Positions 1-12,334 are shown, counted from the stretch's first letter. The stretch is 64,000 nt of DNA from Capitulum mitella (GCA_030062745.1 CP099841.1:34910974-34974973), one strand, 5' to 3'. Numbers and translations: made by a program. Notes: generated by a model from the sequence alone, not told the origin.

Positions 1-3000
1 ACGGGGAATAGAAAGATAGGGGAAAGTATGCTATCAATGCTGTTGTTAATACCAGATACCAAACCACAATGTTTATGTTGCAAAGCATGTATTAGAGCGT
101 TCAGGGACAGAAAAACGAAGCACGTCAGAAAGCTTTGACCACCATGAACGTTTTACGTGGTCTTTGCATGTATACGCTCTAAATTCGCAATACGAAACTT
201 TATACGGAAACTGGAAAGCTCATCGCACATCACGTCAATTAACACAAGAATCATGCTTTTAAGGACGATGAGCGTTTGAGAAGGCGTTCGGAAGCTCCTT
301 AGCTGCAGACATCCTGCCACACTGTCCTCAAGGGCTCACGATGAAAACCTTGCGTTGAAAGTAAACATAACTGGTTGATAAGGCCTTCACATGCCTGAAA
401 TGCGAAGTAACGGATCCACACACGACAGGGTAGCGAGCCCTATACGACAAAGTTTTCAAGATACATAAAGCACAGGGATGCCATTGGAGACGTCTGCCTG
501 TATTGGAGAGACAGGGAAACTGGCGAAGAAACAGTCACGGCTCAAATGAGATGTTTCCAGACACAGAAATCCGATGATAGACTGCATCTTCTAGTTGTCA
601 GCCGCATGTGGCCGCTACAAGGGCTTCATGTCCCTCGCCGAGGTCCGCTTAACTCATTCTTTGACGACCATTCAGGTAAAGAGGATCGTGACATTCTATG
701 AGTCTTTTTCATTGTCCATCTTAAGAGTGAACTTAAATATTTACAATCCACGAGTGAATTAATGCATTTGCATGCATTAGGTCCATTTTGCCGCCCTTGA
801 ATCATCTGTTGACACTTTGTAAGTTAATGTACCTTTCGTTTGCTTGTGTAATTTACATCGCAATCAGTTAACTGCACAAGCTGGAGGAAACGCAACCGAT
901 GCAGTGACGTTGCCATGCTGCGTGTTTACGCATTTAGTCCCAATATTGACTGAGGAGCGCGTATCATTCTATTCAGTCACGCTTTTACGTTTCGTCATTG
1001 AGCGTCATTCATTCATTCACTGCAGACAGCTACGTCACAAAGCAAATAAGCCAACTGACGGGACACATTGCGTTTGGAATGACGACATGCCCTCGTTTCT
1101 TTTATGCCACCACCATAGATTGCAGTCACTAGAACGTTTTATAGGCTTGCCACCTTTTTAATTAAATCTTCAGGTCCTAGTCGATCATTTTAACCTGGGT
1201 AAGCGTTCAGCAAACCGGCGTTCCTTATCAACAGGTTTGTGTTTCAAAAGAGGAAGTGCTATCCTCTCAGCACGTGCAATCAGTGATGAATTCACAAAGT
1301 CAAAGCCTTCTACAAGTCATAGTGCAAGTGAGATCATGTTCAAACTAGATCCAGATCAAGACAATGAAGGAAAATGGGGAAAGCCGTATGTTCGATACTA
1401 CCAATAAGACGCCTTGTGGGGAACACGACGAGCGAGGCCTGCTTCGTTGCTGTTGACGTTACTTTCCTTATATGCGTTTCATAGTACAAAAGGATATTTT
1501 ATCGCTCTACTCTGGCACTTTACACCAGAAGAACTGCGAGTTTAAACGTCACGCGCATCCTTGATTTTGTTCGCTGCCATTACTGACATGTTAAAAAAAA
1601 TGCGTGGAGAAATATGGTTAAGAATGGAAACATATGGTTAACAATGAAAACATTACTCACGGAATAGTGATATGGAGAAATGGTTTGGAAGCAAACACAT
1701 TGCAAATGCAAATGCATAAGATTCCAAGAATTGAACTATCTTCTGACGAAAATTTAATGATCTGATGCCAAGTGGTTGCAAAATTTGTAGCCACCAGAAA
1801 CCGTTACGGCCGGGCCGAGCCGTTCAATTTGACTATTTTCTGCCATTTGAAGTGAGATTCACTCGGCCTTCGGCCTCGTTCGTAATTACTGAGCAGTTTA
1901 AAAGCACCGCTAAAAACGTCGAACAGCGAAAACATTACTCCCGGAAAAATCATGTGTAACAATGAGTTTGCAAGCTAATGCTTCATGGATGCGAACGCAG
2001 AAGTGTTAAAGAATTTCTGAATCGTGACCGAGCCGCTCCGTTTTATTTTCTTGTGCGAGTTTAAATAAGATTCAGTTAACCTGCGCCTCGCTCGACAGAA
2101 TTTTCAGCTAAGAATTTCAGACTTGGTTTCTGTGAAAAACATCGGCTTAATCATAAATACCAAGGAGAGTTGTTTGCGTCATGAACTCCCAATGGGTGTA
2201 GTTTCGCGGTGGTGTTTTTAGTTAAATTGGATAGCAAGACATTTGGTATACTGGTGGTAGTGGGATAAATCCCGCGAGAGGTTGTCACATTTTCGCAAAA
2301 CCGGCGGCTTTTGGTGTGTATGTACTTAATCATTTTAGGTGGGGGAAAATGTGTGTTGTTTTTGACAATGATCAGGAGTCTGAACAGGACCTTCGCGAGG
2401 ACGAAACCACCACTGCACTGAAACCAAAACTACGCTGGCATCGCAGTAGTCCAAGAGTCTAAACTTTTATGAAACTGGCTGGTTTATTCCATATACTTAC
2501 ATACTTCTGCATGGCGTGATTTCTTTAGATCCACTGCTTTGAGTACAGATTGATGAAACTGAGCCCTGGAAGACCGACCATATTTGGCAAAGCGACAAAA
2601 GGACGAAACAGAACAGATCATGCATATAAAGCGTGAAGTACTCAAGAGCCGTATATGTAAGATCGGGAAAGACCTCGAAAGCTTGTCGGAGAAAGAGTTG
2701 ATCGTTTAATGTGCATGGGTCGACATGCGTCGGCCTGTATTCGTATACTATGCGCCTTAACGGCAATTCCCAGCTCTGGCGACGTATTCGGCGTGGGTAA
2801 TGTGGAACAGCTCAGTAACCAGCAGAATCAGCATCCGAACCTCGACTGTGTTCTTGCAGCGAAGGAAACTGGAATGGTGATCGTAAAAAGTCAAAATTAA
2901 GCAAATGTACGTTGCACGTGACATGTAGCAGAAGAAAAAAACGTGTTGTTCGGCTTTGCAGACTTGGGGTCAGGCCCCAATTTAGACTGACTCATACTCA

Positions 3001-3025
3001 TATTCATATCGCTTCGAAGAAAACT

Positions 3026-3029
<4 letters not shown>

Positions 3030-3080
<51 letters not shown>
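3030..3080. repeat. (TA)n microsatellite
   Basis: About 25 uninterrupted TA dinucleotides. It also creates an artificial Ile/Tyr run in a minus-strand open frame, which is not a gene. Confidence 0.95.
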
Positions 3081-3083
<3 letters not shown>

Positions 3084-5314
3084 CCGTACGAAAAATGTTT
3101 TCGGATAGGAGAAGGTCATACAGCTCAGAGACCTCGCTTAGCCAAGTAAGCGAAGAGCGCCAGTCATGATCGGTGCTGAGAGGTTTTTCGTGGCGTTTTG
3201 CTTCGTGATTTGGCAACCAGTAGCGAATTTTCGCGCCTTTGTAGCCTGTCGATTGGTGCCGTGCTCGTTGGGCTTGCAATCAAGCACAAACAGTTGGCGC
3301 TGAGGCGGCATACCACTGAGGAAAGCGGTCAGATACTACTCTGCCACGATATCCGCGCCCCGGCAAACTGACAGCGATTGCACCGTCTTGGAGAGGTGGG
3401 AAATTCATCTTTCAGATAATGCGCCCGACCTCCGGCATTGCATCAAGCCAGCTGGCGTCGGGGCGTCGCTGAGCTGTTGGGTCATTGCTCCGGTGGCGCC
3501 CGGCGTCGCCCGACGCCGAGCCGCATCCTTGGTGCGGAGACGGCAGCGGGACTGTATGCAGAGGTTGTTCTTGAGGCAAACATCAATTGTGATAGATTTT
3601 CTGCGTTTTTGCTTTCCCATCAGATTTTAAAAACTATTGCAGTAAAGATGTGTAAAGTCACAGAACGTATTTTATGTTCTTTTTGGGGTAATTCGGTTAC
3701 GAAAGGACAAAACGGTCACGGGCTAGTGGGTAGAAGGGCGGCGGAGATCTTCAGGTACAGGTTCGAGGGTCGGACTATGTGATGAAAGTTCCAGGCTTGA
3801 CGATCGTCCTCCTGGAAGACAGGCACTGTTTCTATGGTCCAGAATTCCGCACATTTGACGTCAGTAGGCAGTAAGCGACTGGGCCTCTTTAACGTCTGTC
3901 CTCGAGATGAGGTGATGTGGTCTGAAATCACGGCAGCCATTGCGTTCCTCCAACGCACCGAGGCTGGTGTCAGAGCAATATAAAAAACCAATCATAACGG
4001 TAATGTCTGCTTTTGGCCCAGGAAAAAAATTATGCCGCGTCTGAAACATATCGATTTTAATTCCAAATAGCAGCATACTAGGGCCCGCCGCTTACTTCAA
4101 TAAGTGAGGTTTCTTAATCACTCTGTACTCTCTAGTTTCCAATGACACTGATTCAAGGGACAGTTTGCTTTTGGGTTTTATAGCTGCGTATTTAAAAGGG
4201 AAGCAAAATAATCTTCTTATACTTCACATCGTTTCCAATCACACAGCTCACCGCATAATTTATGCTCAGTACGATTGCATATTCAATTTATTTTTTGACA
4301 CCAGTGAGGGCTGGCGTTGCGTGTGACACTAAAGTGGCAGAACTTTTTTCGACAACAGACAGAGAAAAGGGCTGAGAAGCAGACGCACTGTACTGTAATA
4401 CGTGCTTCAAGAACGAAACGGAAATGTAGCATATAGAAGAAAATAATGAATTCATACGGATTTAGCCCGTTTAGGCATCTTTTATGGGAAGGTTCTACTC
4501 GAAGGGCATGAGGTGCGGTTAATTGCAGCCTTCTGATTCCAGGTGTGCCATTTTACGAATCATCTAAAATGAATTTGGAACGCCAGCATTTCATAAAAAA
4601 TACGTCCTCCATGAAATATTTAGCAAGAAAGAGGAGAACGATTTATTATAAGCAAGGTCATAGGCCAAATGAATTCGGCCCTTCAACCAACAGGAATAAA
4701 GCCAAAGTGATCTGCCGGCCCAGCCCTGCCTGGTCCGACCCAGTCCGACCGTTGGTGCTTGTTGCAGACTTATAGCTTCGTTTAATCATGCGGTTTTCAC
4801 CAAAAGATAGCTCAATTCTTCAAGAAATTTTCGTCCCCATCTACAGTGCGTTGGCTTATATTTCGTTTGTCATCTGAATGCGAGTCGAGTAAATGGATAA
4901 TCGCATTATCATTATTATTCCGGGAACAATAAGGAGTTTGCTATTCGACGTTTCTTCTACGGCGTTTTAAAACCTCTCACTACAAATACAGCGAATGAGA
5001 CTGTGGTTGCGCTTCGCATATAAAGTTGAAACTCCTTGAGTGTCCACTACTGTTTCAAAATTCTCGATTTGTATTGCAGGATGCAGCAAAAGAACAGAAA
5101 TGTGCTAAGCAGTGTTCAGAAGTGTAAATCTAATTTCCAGGAGAAACGAGCTATGCGTAGCTCGTCTTGAGCCCGCAACAAGGCGTCTTACCAGCATCCT
5201 GACGGCACCAGAGCACAAAACAAAGAGCGCCAGGGGTTATAGACACAATGTAAATGGTGCTTAATGGAATCCGTTCTAGCCCCAGTGGATGTGGTTCTAG
5301 ATATTTCCTTATTC

Positions 5315-5401
5315 GTTTGTGATTCAGGACACACAGCCTCCTGGCCTCCGGAGTTTTGTGTGAAGTTCTGTGTCTCGTCGGATGTCGGTCAGTCGTTTGT
5401 G
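5315..5401 (-). repeat. Short dispersed repeat with CAAA tail, copy 1 (reverse)
   Basis: The reverse complement reads CGACGAGACAC, then a diverged middle, then GGCTGTGTGTCCT and CACAAAC. This matches the copies at 15593-15689 and 26935-27041. It is the most diverged of the three. The (CAAA)n tail fits a small retroposed element, but no polymerase III boxes are visible. Confidence 0.65.
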
Positions 5402-5599
5402 CGGCTCTAGATATGAAGAACCACAGCATGTCAGGTTATGTACCAACAGCATCGAAACACAGCTATGAGGTCTCCCTTACGTTGCTAACGGAATTTTTCA
5501 CGTTTTGCAACTCGATTTTGGCACCTACCCATGAATCTGAGACAAAGTGGCAACATTTGGTGTTTTTTTTTTTGCGAGATAGCTGACTGCAGAGCTGCT

Positions 5600-6110
5600 C
5601 AGATTCTGCCTCAGGCGTCCGCCACGGCGGCGCCGACCCGGCAGTGACCCGGCGCCGCCGAATGCACGTGATGACGTCACGGGGCGCTATCCCGGCCGGC
5701 GATGTCGCGGGCCGATCTATAAGGCGGGCCCGCCGCGGCCGCCGCCAGTTGGCGTGCGAGCCCGGTCCGCGAAATGAAGTCCCCGCTGCCGGCGGCGCTG
5801 CTGGTCGGGCTGACGCTGGTGACGCTGGTGAGGGCGCGCGCCGCCGAGCGCCGTCTCTCGATGCCGATGCTGTCCGTGCTGACGGCGCTGAGGGACGCGG
5901 AGGGCCGGCCGGCGGAGCGGCGCCGGGAGAGGCAGGACGGCGGCGACGCCGGGTTCGCCTCGTTCAGCGGCCCGGCGGCGCGGCCGCGGCGCAGCAAGAA
6001 GGGCCGGCGGCGCGGCGGGCTGCGGCTCGGCCAGGACGAATACCACATCTGGCTGCGCAGCGGAGGTGAGCGCGATCAGCCCAGGACGCAGCCTAATTAG
6101 GACGAGCGCC
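5600..6110 (+). promoter_or_regulatory. CpG-rich promoter and first exon of the LDLa-protein gene
   Basis: The sequence changes abruptly from AT-rich to CpG-dense and contains the promoter, 5' UTR and first coding exon. It is annotated by eye; no CpG ratio was computed. Confidence 0.6.
5665..5750 (+). promoter_or_regulatory. Core promoter: E-box, CRE, TATA box, initiator
   Basis: In order: CACGTG at 5665-5670; the palindromic CRE TGACGTCA at 5672-5679; a TATAAG box at 5718-5723; and a CAGTT initiator at 5746-5750. The A at 5747 lies 29 bases after the TATA box, the normal spacing for polymerase II. The implied 5' UTR is only about 27 bases before the ATG at 5774. A CRE next to a TATA box suggests cAMP/CREB-responsive transcription, which is usual for secreted signalling peptides. 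The start site is inferred and not measured. Confidence 0.6.
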
Positions 6111-8625
6111 TCACCTGGCTGAGCAGTGGAGGTAATTACGGTGGACTGACGGCGCAGCCGCGGGGGCCGATCTGTCAGTGGTCGTGACGGCTGTTGCGTT
6201 ATGGGGACGGTTATCAAAGCGGTTACGTCAGAGAGTCCTGCGCATTCCAATGTTATTACATAACATCACCGTATTTGATTTACTTGTCTAAGCTCTGATT
6301 CTGCGCTTACGCACGATAGTTGCAATGTCGAACAGCGCTGAAAAAAAAACATTAATCCCCTGAACGATGTTTCCAAGAACAAATTGCAACCATAACCAAT
6401 GGGTGGTATACCAAGTAAATGGCGTTTAAATAACTGTGACATGTATATATCGGTGAAGTATCAGGCGAGAGGGCCATAGGGCCAGAAGCGCTATGGTCAT
6501 TTCAGCCTTGTAAAATTCTGAGGTAGCGCTCCCGTTAAAATACGGGGTACAGCACCGTATACGGTGTGGCGTGAGAAAATCGCCTCCGGGTAGTTCTGAC
6601 CTTGCCAATTAAAAATACTTTTCTGCACCAATGGACTTAGTCGAGCTCAGAAACTCGTTCTGATTGCACTGGTCTACTCTATGATATCATTTTTTTGCCC
6701 TAATAGTAATTTGCCTTCGAGTTTTAGATGCTACTGTTTGTAAGGTCTCTAGGAGAGTTCAAGTGTCCCAAATACTGAATGCCCTTTTGCTATGCTGAAG
6801 CGTTCACTTCAAAACATAATCGGAAGACAAAGACCTGATAACCATCGTATAATTGGTTGATTGTTTCATTGGTTTAAGAACCGTCTGATGACCCTCGTAC
6901 TTCATAATCCTAGGATGGCGATAGCGACATGCAGTCTGTTACGTGCCGTAGATGAGTTCCGTCAGATGCGTAGCACGCCATGATAGCGACGTACTTATAG
7001 AAAAACGGAAGCAGTCGAACAATGCCAGCGCCCACTCGTTTTTACGAAGCGATTTCGTTCAATCTCCTTTGGCATATGTTCATTCCAATAATCTTAGCAT
7101 GCAGATTATTGGAATGTTTTGTTATTTTGAATAGGACATATTCCAGTTTTGAATAGGACAGGCAGAAACGTTTCCGAGCTTTTGAATACATTGGCGCCGT
7201 GGCTTCGCAAATGTTCGAGAACCGCTGCTCTTTCGTAATCATCCGGGTGGTGTGGAACTGACATACGGTTCCCTAAGATGCGCCGGCTGCGAGCATCAGA
7301 CGCCCGGACATTTTCAGCCACATGAATTTTCGAAGCATTGCCTCGTTTGGAAACTAATGTTAGTTTCTGTGCGATTTTCACCGAGCTTTTCCCGGAATTC
7401 GATATTTAAGCTGCAATGGCCTCTCGCAAAGATTTATCAATGCTGAATCCTCATTGCACAAACTTTCACCAAATCATTATGTAACGCAGGGTTGACGGCG
7501 ACCAGAAAGAATACGCCGATCGCTGGCAGCCATTTTGTTCACGTCACTGTTCGTTCCCGCTGCAGAGTGCCCGCGTGCGTCGAATGGAGACAAGCAGTTC
7601 TTCTGCCCGACGCCGGACAGCGGCGGGGACTGGTCCTGCGTGGCAGCCGGTCTGCTCTGCGACGGCGCGTACGACTGTCCTGGCGGCGAGGACGAGGACG
7701 GCGTGTCCTGCCTCTTCTACAACGCGGTGAGCGCCGTGGGTGCTTGGCGGAGTGGTGAACGCCCTTCTCTCCGTCAGAGTGGCGAGAGTCCTGCCTTTTC
7801 TCACGGGCGTAGCCGGGGAGGGGAGGGCGAGAGGGCCACGCCCCCTTGTGGAGTCAAAATTTAACTTTTTGCGCGCGAAAAACAAGATTACATAGAATTA
7901 AAATTTTCGAAACTTGAAACAAGTAGCAGAAATCCGAGGAACTTCCAGTTTTGAGAACATGGACATCCAGTTTTGCCCATAGATGTAGGCAACGGGGAGG
8001 GGCTGAAGGGGGACATGTTCCCCTCGATTTTGGCAAAGTAGGCTTTTGCCCCCTTCCAACTTTGCTCGGATAGTTAGCGTTTTTGCAATTTCCCGTTAGA
8101 AAATAACATTTTGGGTCAGACTGTCCCCCAGATTCAGATTTGTCTCACCAGTTCATGGGACTTGGCTACACCTATGCCCTTGCCTCTTCTACAAAGTGCT
8201 GAGCGTCAACTGACTGCCGTCCTACATTGCGTTAGGTGTCCGACCTTTTTTAAACATTGCCTGTTGCCTCTGAGTGAAGAAACACTTTTATCGTCGTCTT
8301 CTGACTCATCCTCATCAGACTGGGAAAGTCCAAACGACTTCCGTTCAAACACTTCAGGTGCGTGTTCATGTTTGTCTATGACGGGATCGAAATCTTTGGA
8401 TGATATTGCACTTTCAGACAGCGATAAGCCGGTTACGCAACAAAAGGTTCACAAGATAGATGACAATGATACAGCAGAAATGCAGCCTGAGTTTCCTGAC
8501 GGAAATTCATGCATTTTGTTCTGTTTCAGATATTTATAAAGCTGAATCCGATGGCCGACAGCCTGCTGAAGCTGTTGGCCCACCAGCGGACGAAAGTTCA
8601 TCGCAAGGGCCACACAAACCGGTAG
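5774..8625 (+). CDS. Small secreted LDLa-domain protein, Jelly belly/HEN-1-like (three exons)
   Basis: Exons are 5774-6065, 7566-7726 and 8530-8625, all GT-AG; the phases (1, then 0) agree and give 182 aa. Residues 1-23 form a signal peptide (hydrophobic core, ARA cleavage site). A basic linker with RR, RRRER, RRSKKGRR sites suggests proprotein cleavage. Residues 99-146 form one LDL-receptor class A module with six cysteines (99, 111, 122, 129, 135, 146) and a CDGAYDCPGGEDED calcium site. The third exon follows a strong acceptor (TTTTGTTCTGTTTCAG) and encodes a short helical tail (LNPMADSLLKLLAHQ) before TAG. One LDLa module followed by CLFY and a short amphipathic tail is the layout I recall for Jelly belly and HEN-1, ligands of the ALK receptor kinase. 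Insect prohormone-4 also carries an LDLa module and is the main alternative. The third exon is the least certain part. Confidence 0.62.
7081..7116. repeat. Perfect 14-bp-stem hairpin
   Basis: CATTCCAATAATCT is followed by an 8-base loop and its exact reverse complement. It lies in intron 1 of the LDLa-protein gene. Just after it, TTTTGAATAGGACA occurs twice. It may be the scar of a small mobile element. Confidence 0.6.
8111..8529 (+). other. Ser/Asp-rich open frame inside intron 2, probably not a host exon
   Basis: An open frame of about 140 codons, rich in Ser and acidic residues (SSSSDSSSSDWES, SDSDKP), lies wholly inside intron 2 of the LDLa-protein gene and ends across the acceptor of exon 3 in another frame. 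A weakly similar segment (LADSDKP) occurs near 14400. This would fit the remains of a transposable-element protein. I recognise no domain. Confidence 0.25.
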
Positions 8626-8865
8626 AAAAGTAGAACCGGTAGAACAGTGTTCCACCCACACTAACCTACCGTCACCCGCGGAGGAACGAAGACTCTGCAC
8701 TGCCCCATCTGACGCGAAATGGGCTCGTACTTGTGCCCGCCGGCAGTGCATTGCGCATGAGCGAGATGAAGTATCTCGCGGCCAGCGTCAAGACTGTTTC
8801 TCACCGCGTCGACGGCCTTCGGAGAAACCCGCAGAAACCGCGGGAACCTCCTCCGACGGACGGCG

Positions 8866-10050
8866 TCCCGACCACAGGCGATCTGACGGCCGGCCTCATC
8901 GGCGACCTGACCATCGGCCTCATCGGCGACCCGACCACCGGCGATCTGACGGCCGGCCTCATCGGCGATCTGACGGCCGGCCTCATCGGCGACCTGACCA
9001 TCGGCCTCATCGGCGTCCCGACCACAGGCGATCTGACGGCCGGCCTCATCGGCGATCTGACGGCCGGCCTCATCGGCGACCTGACGGCCGGCCTCATCGG
9101 CGACCTGACGGCCGGCCTCATCGGCGACCTGACCATCGGCCTCATCGGCGTCCCGACCACAGGCGATCTGACGGCCGGCCTCATCGGCGATCTGACGGCC
9201 GGCCTCATCGGCGACCTGACGGCCGGCCTCATCGGCGACCTGACCATCGGCCTCATCGGCGACCTGACGGCCGGCCTCATCGGCGATCTGACGGCCGGCC
9301 TCATCGGCGATCTGACGGCCGGCCTCATCGGCGACCTGACGGCCGGCCTCATCGGCGACCTGACGGCCGGCCTCATCGGCGACCTGACGGCCGGCCTCAT
9401 CGGCGATCTGACGGCCGGCCTCATCGGCGACCTGACCATCGGCCTCATCGGCGATCTGACGGCCGGCCTCATCGGCGTCCCGACCACAGGCGATCTGACG
9501 GCCGGCCTCATCGGCGACCTGACGGCCGGCCTCATCGGCGACCTGACCATCGGCCTCATCGGCGTCCCGACCACAGGCGATCTGACGGCCGGCCTCATCG
9601 GCGACCTGACCATCGGCCTCATCGGCGACCTGACCATCGGCCTCATCGGCGTCCCGACCACAGGCGATCTGACGGCCGGCCTCATCGGCGACCTGACGGC
9701 CGGCCTCATCGGCGACCTGACCATCGGCCTCATCGGCGTCCCGACCACAGGCGATCTGACGGCCGGCCTCATCGGCGACCTGACGGCCGGCCTCATCGGC
9801 GACCTGACCATCGGCCTCATCGGCGTCCCGACCACAGGCGATCTGACGGCCGGCCTCATCGGCGACCTGACGGCCGGCCTCATCGGCGACCTGACCACAG
9901 GCGATCTGACGGCCGGCCTCATCGGCGACCTGACCATCGGCCTCATCGGCGACCTGACCATCGGCCTCATCGGCTACCTGGTCGTCAGCCTGATCGGTGA
10001 CCTGGTTGGTGACGTGGACAGTGATCTGATCGGCGACCTGACCGCCTGCC
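8866..10050. repeat. 24-bp minisatellite (about 40 units), open in several frames
   Basis: The unit is GGCGAYCTGACGGCC plus GGCCTCATC (24 bp), with a variant carrying ACCATC, and is punctuated by a 15-bp unit GGCGTCCCGACCACA. The right edge (9972-10050) fades into degenerate units. Because 24 and 15 are multiples of three, reading frames pass through unbroken: the plus strand gives a GDLTAGLI repeat over 451 codons (8733-10088), and the minus strand gives DEAGRQVA-type (8661-10127) and MRPAVRSP-type repeats. I see no signal peptide, introns or known domain in any frame, so I annotate it as satellite DNA and keep a coding role open. Confidence 0.9.
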
Positions 10051-11030
10051 CGTGGTCGCCGTGTTCGGCGCTGAAAACGCTCTCGTGATCTCGAACCGCC
10101 CGGTCTCCGCATGCTCTCATCAGTCATAGATTGTCACGCTCGTCACTAACGTGTGCTGAATGCCGTGTTGTTACGCGCCACGACACTCCTCGCTATTTAA
10201 CGTTCTCATCTCAGCAGTCAGCTGAATCGTAATGAACTCATCAGATACCAGTGTGAATGGAGTGAAATGTTTCAAGAAGTACTAGAACGTGGAACTGAAT
10301 CTGTTTGAATTTTTTTTTTATTCCTTACCATTATGCGCCCCGACTCTGTGATAACTGCATGTGATCGGTAAAAAAAAACACGACTTCAGACTACTCCATC
10401 TGCTGGCATTCACCTTCCATCGGAAAATACTCCTGCCTCAACTCTGACGGCATGGCATCAGTGATCAATATTACACGGATCTCCCCCCAGCACGTAGGCG
10501 CCACAGTTCACACATTTCAGACTGATACAATGTCTCAAAAGGTCATCGGAAGTTATGCCGGCCTTATTTATTACTGCTCTGTGTATCAATATTGTGCTAA
10601 ACGCGTGTGATCAGTCAAGACATGAATTCAAATTACTTCATCGATTACTTGCATCATCGGTCGAAAAACATTCCACTTCTCGGTTGTCTTTGCAGGCTTT
10701 GGTAGCGTGGTCATAGAGGCCTCATTGTCCCAGAAATCACAGCCCCATTTATACCATAACAATCTACACGTGCCACATGGGCAACGCAACTCAAACACAT
10801 CACATTGGTACATTTGTTCAAGACCTTTCCGTGTAGCTCAACGAAATCGAGAGGATTCCTGCCAAACAGGGACGTCTATAAAGGGAAATGCCATCAGGCC
10901 ATGGCATCTTCCTTGGGCGCGGGAGACACTCCTGTCGGAAATACCGTTTACTGGCTAAAAGAGCTCCGAAGGCCCCTGATTGGCCTGAACTTGTGCTCTC
11001 CAGGCCTCGAATAGCGACTCATGAGGACTA
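10051..11030. other. No gene recognised
   Basis: Unique, mixed-composition sequence between two minisatellite blocks. Open frames are short and overlap on both strands. Confidence 0.6.
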
Positions 11031-11930
11031 GAAATGTCTCCAGGATGAGAAGAAAATCAACAAAACCCAATTTAGTGGCCATGGAACTCCAATGGGCGCC
11101 CCAAAGTCCGGAGCTCTGAAGCCCGAAAAGATCCCCATGGCTAAAAGGATGTTCTGAAGAATAAAAGGGCGCCCAAAACCTAGGAGACCCTCCCTCCTCT
11201 ACCGAGGGCTGAAAGGGCGCCTGAAAATATGTCCCGATGTCTAGAAGGACACGTGAAAAATAAAAGGGCGTTCCAAACCCTCGGACTGGGGGACGTTACA
11301 TGACTCTTGAGATGCGTAGAAGGGCCCCTGAAGCTCCCGAAGGCCCCAGAGACCACAACAGGGCCCCAACATGGCAAACTGCCCCTGAGACCGTCAGAAG
11401 GGTCACAGGGCCCCCGAGACAGCCGAGATGAGGACTGAGTCCCTTGGACGGCATAGGGGCTCCTGGAATGGCATAGGGACCCAAAAGGGTTCCCCTGACC
11501 TATGTGAAAAGCTGAAGGCTCTTGATTTAGTCACAGGGCCTTCGGGAGGGTTAATGAGACCCTGAGACGGCACGATGGCCCCTAAGATGGACAGAAGGAC
11601 CCCTGAAACTCTCTGAGGGTCCCTGGGACCGCAAGAGGGGCCCCAACATGGCAAAGGGTTCATGAGACTGTTCAGAGGCGCAGCCAGGATTTGCTTAAGG
11701 GAGCCGGGCCCCCCGAACCCCCTTTGGATACGCCTGTGAGATTGCTTTAAGTGACCCTGAGACAGCAAGAACCTAAGAGGGTGTCTAACACGGCATTAGG
11801 AGGCCTTGACCAGAGCCAGAGGAGCCCCCTGAACAGGGATTTATCAGTGAGCTTCTCAAACTCGAGAGGGGTCCCACATAGGCAGTATTGGTCCCTTTTG
11901 AAAACCTGAGGGTATCTTGATGCAGTCAGG
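11030..11930. repeat. Degenerate minisatellite block 1 (unit about 20-24 bp)
   Basis: The motif CCCTGAGAC, followed by a GCNAGAAGGGCC-like stretch, recurs with many substitutions and length changes. The second block at 13120-14060 is the same family in the same orientation. The heavy decay suggests an old array. A transposon-end motif sits within it at 11672-11735. Confidence 0.75.
11672..11735 (+). mobile_element. Transposon-end-like motif, copy 1
   Basis: CAGAGGCGCAGCCAGGATTT followed by GCTTAAGGGAGCCGGG and a run of C. The reverse complement of 52573-52612 is closely similar (CAGGGGTGCAGCCAGGATTT, then TCTTAAGGGAGGCGGG). The same end in two orientations 40 kb apart marks a dispersed element. 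The family is not identified and no transposase is visible. Confidence 0.5.
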
Positions 11931-12334
11931 GGGCGAGAGGTGAAAAAAATGGTCACAATTTTCGCCAACGAATTTTTTTACCACGATATTTCCACCACCG
12001 TAAAACTGAGTCCCTGAATAACTCCTGGTCTAAAATAGCTGAGAAAACTTAGCTTAGAAAAGTTCGGTTTTGGCGCGCCGTCCTCCTGTCTGGGTACTTT
12101 GAGCCACGAATGGCTGAGTAGGTAGAGATATCAAAGTGGACAAATGGAGCCAGATGCCATTTTAAGGACAATTTACGACTTAATACAAAGCCCTCTCGCA
12201 CATAGTATGAAGAATGAAACTGTGTCTAGTATTCAAATTTCAGTTGAATAACATGTAGTTTCTTTCTAGTTTTCTTGTAACTACACGTCCACTTTATGTG
12301 GGCAAACATATCACATTATATGGGCAAACATATA

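Larger units (their letters stand above)
1..5600. other. Left flank, no gene recognised
   Basis: Open frames here are short, overlap on both strands and have no coding character. The stretch holds a TA microsatellite at 3030-3080, one intact CRE octamer at 3856-3863, a small GC-rich patch near 3430-3560, and a minus-strand copy of a short dispersed repeat near 5315-5401. I see nothing else that can be named. Confidence 0.6.

Noticed and set aside
8866-10050. CRISPR-like look of short regular repeats
   Set aside because: The units are directly tandem with no unique spacers, and the window is eukaryotic.
8661-10127. 488-codon minus-strand ADEAGRQV repeat protein
   Set aside because: Not kept as a gene because it is explained by a 24-bp repeat that leaves several frames open. 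It is retained only as an observation about the array.
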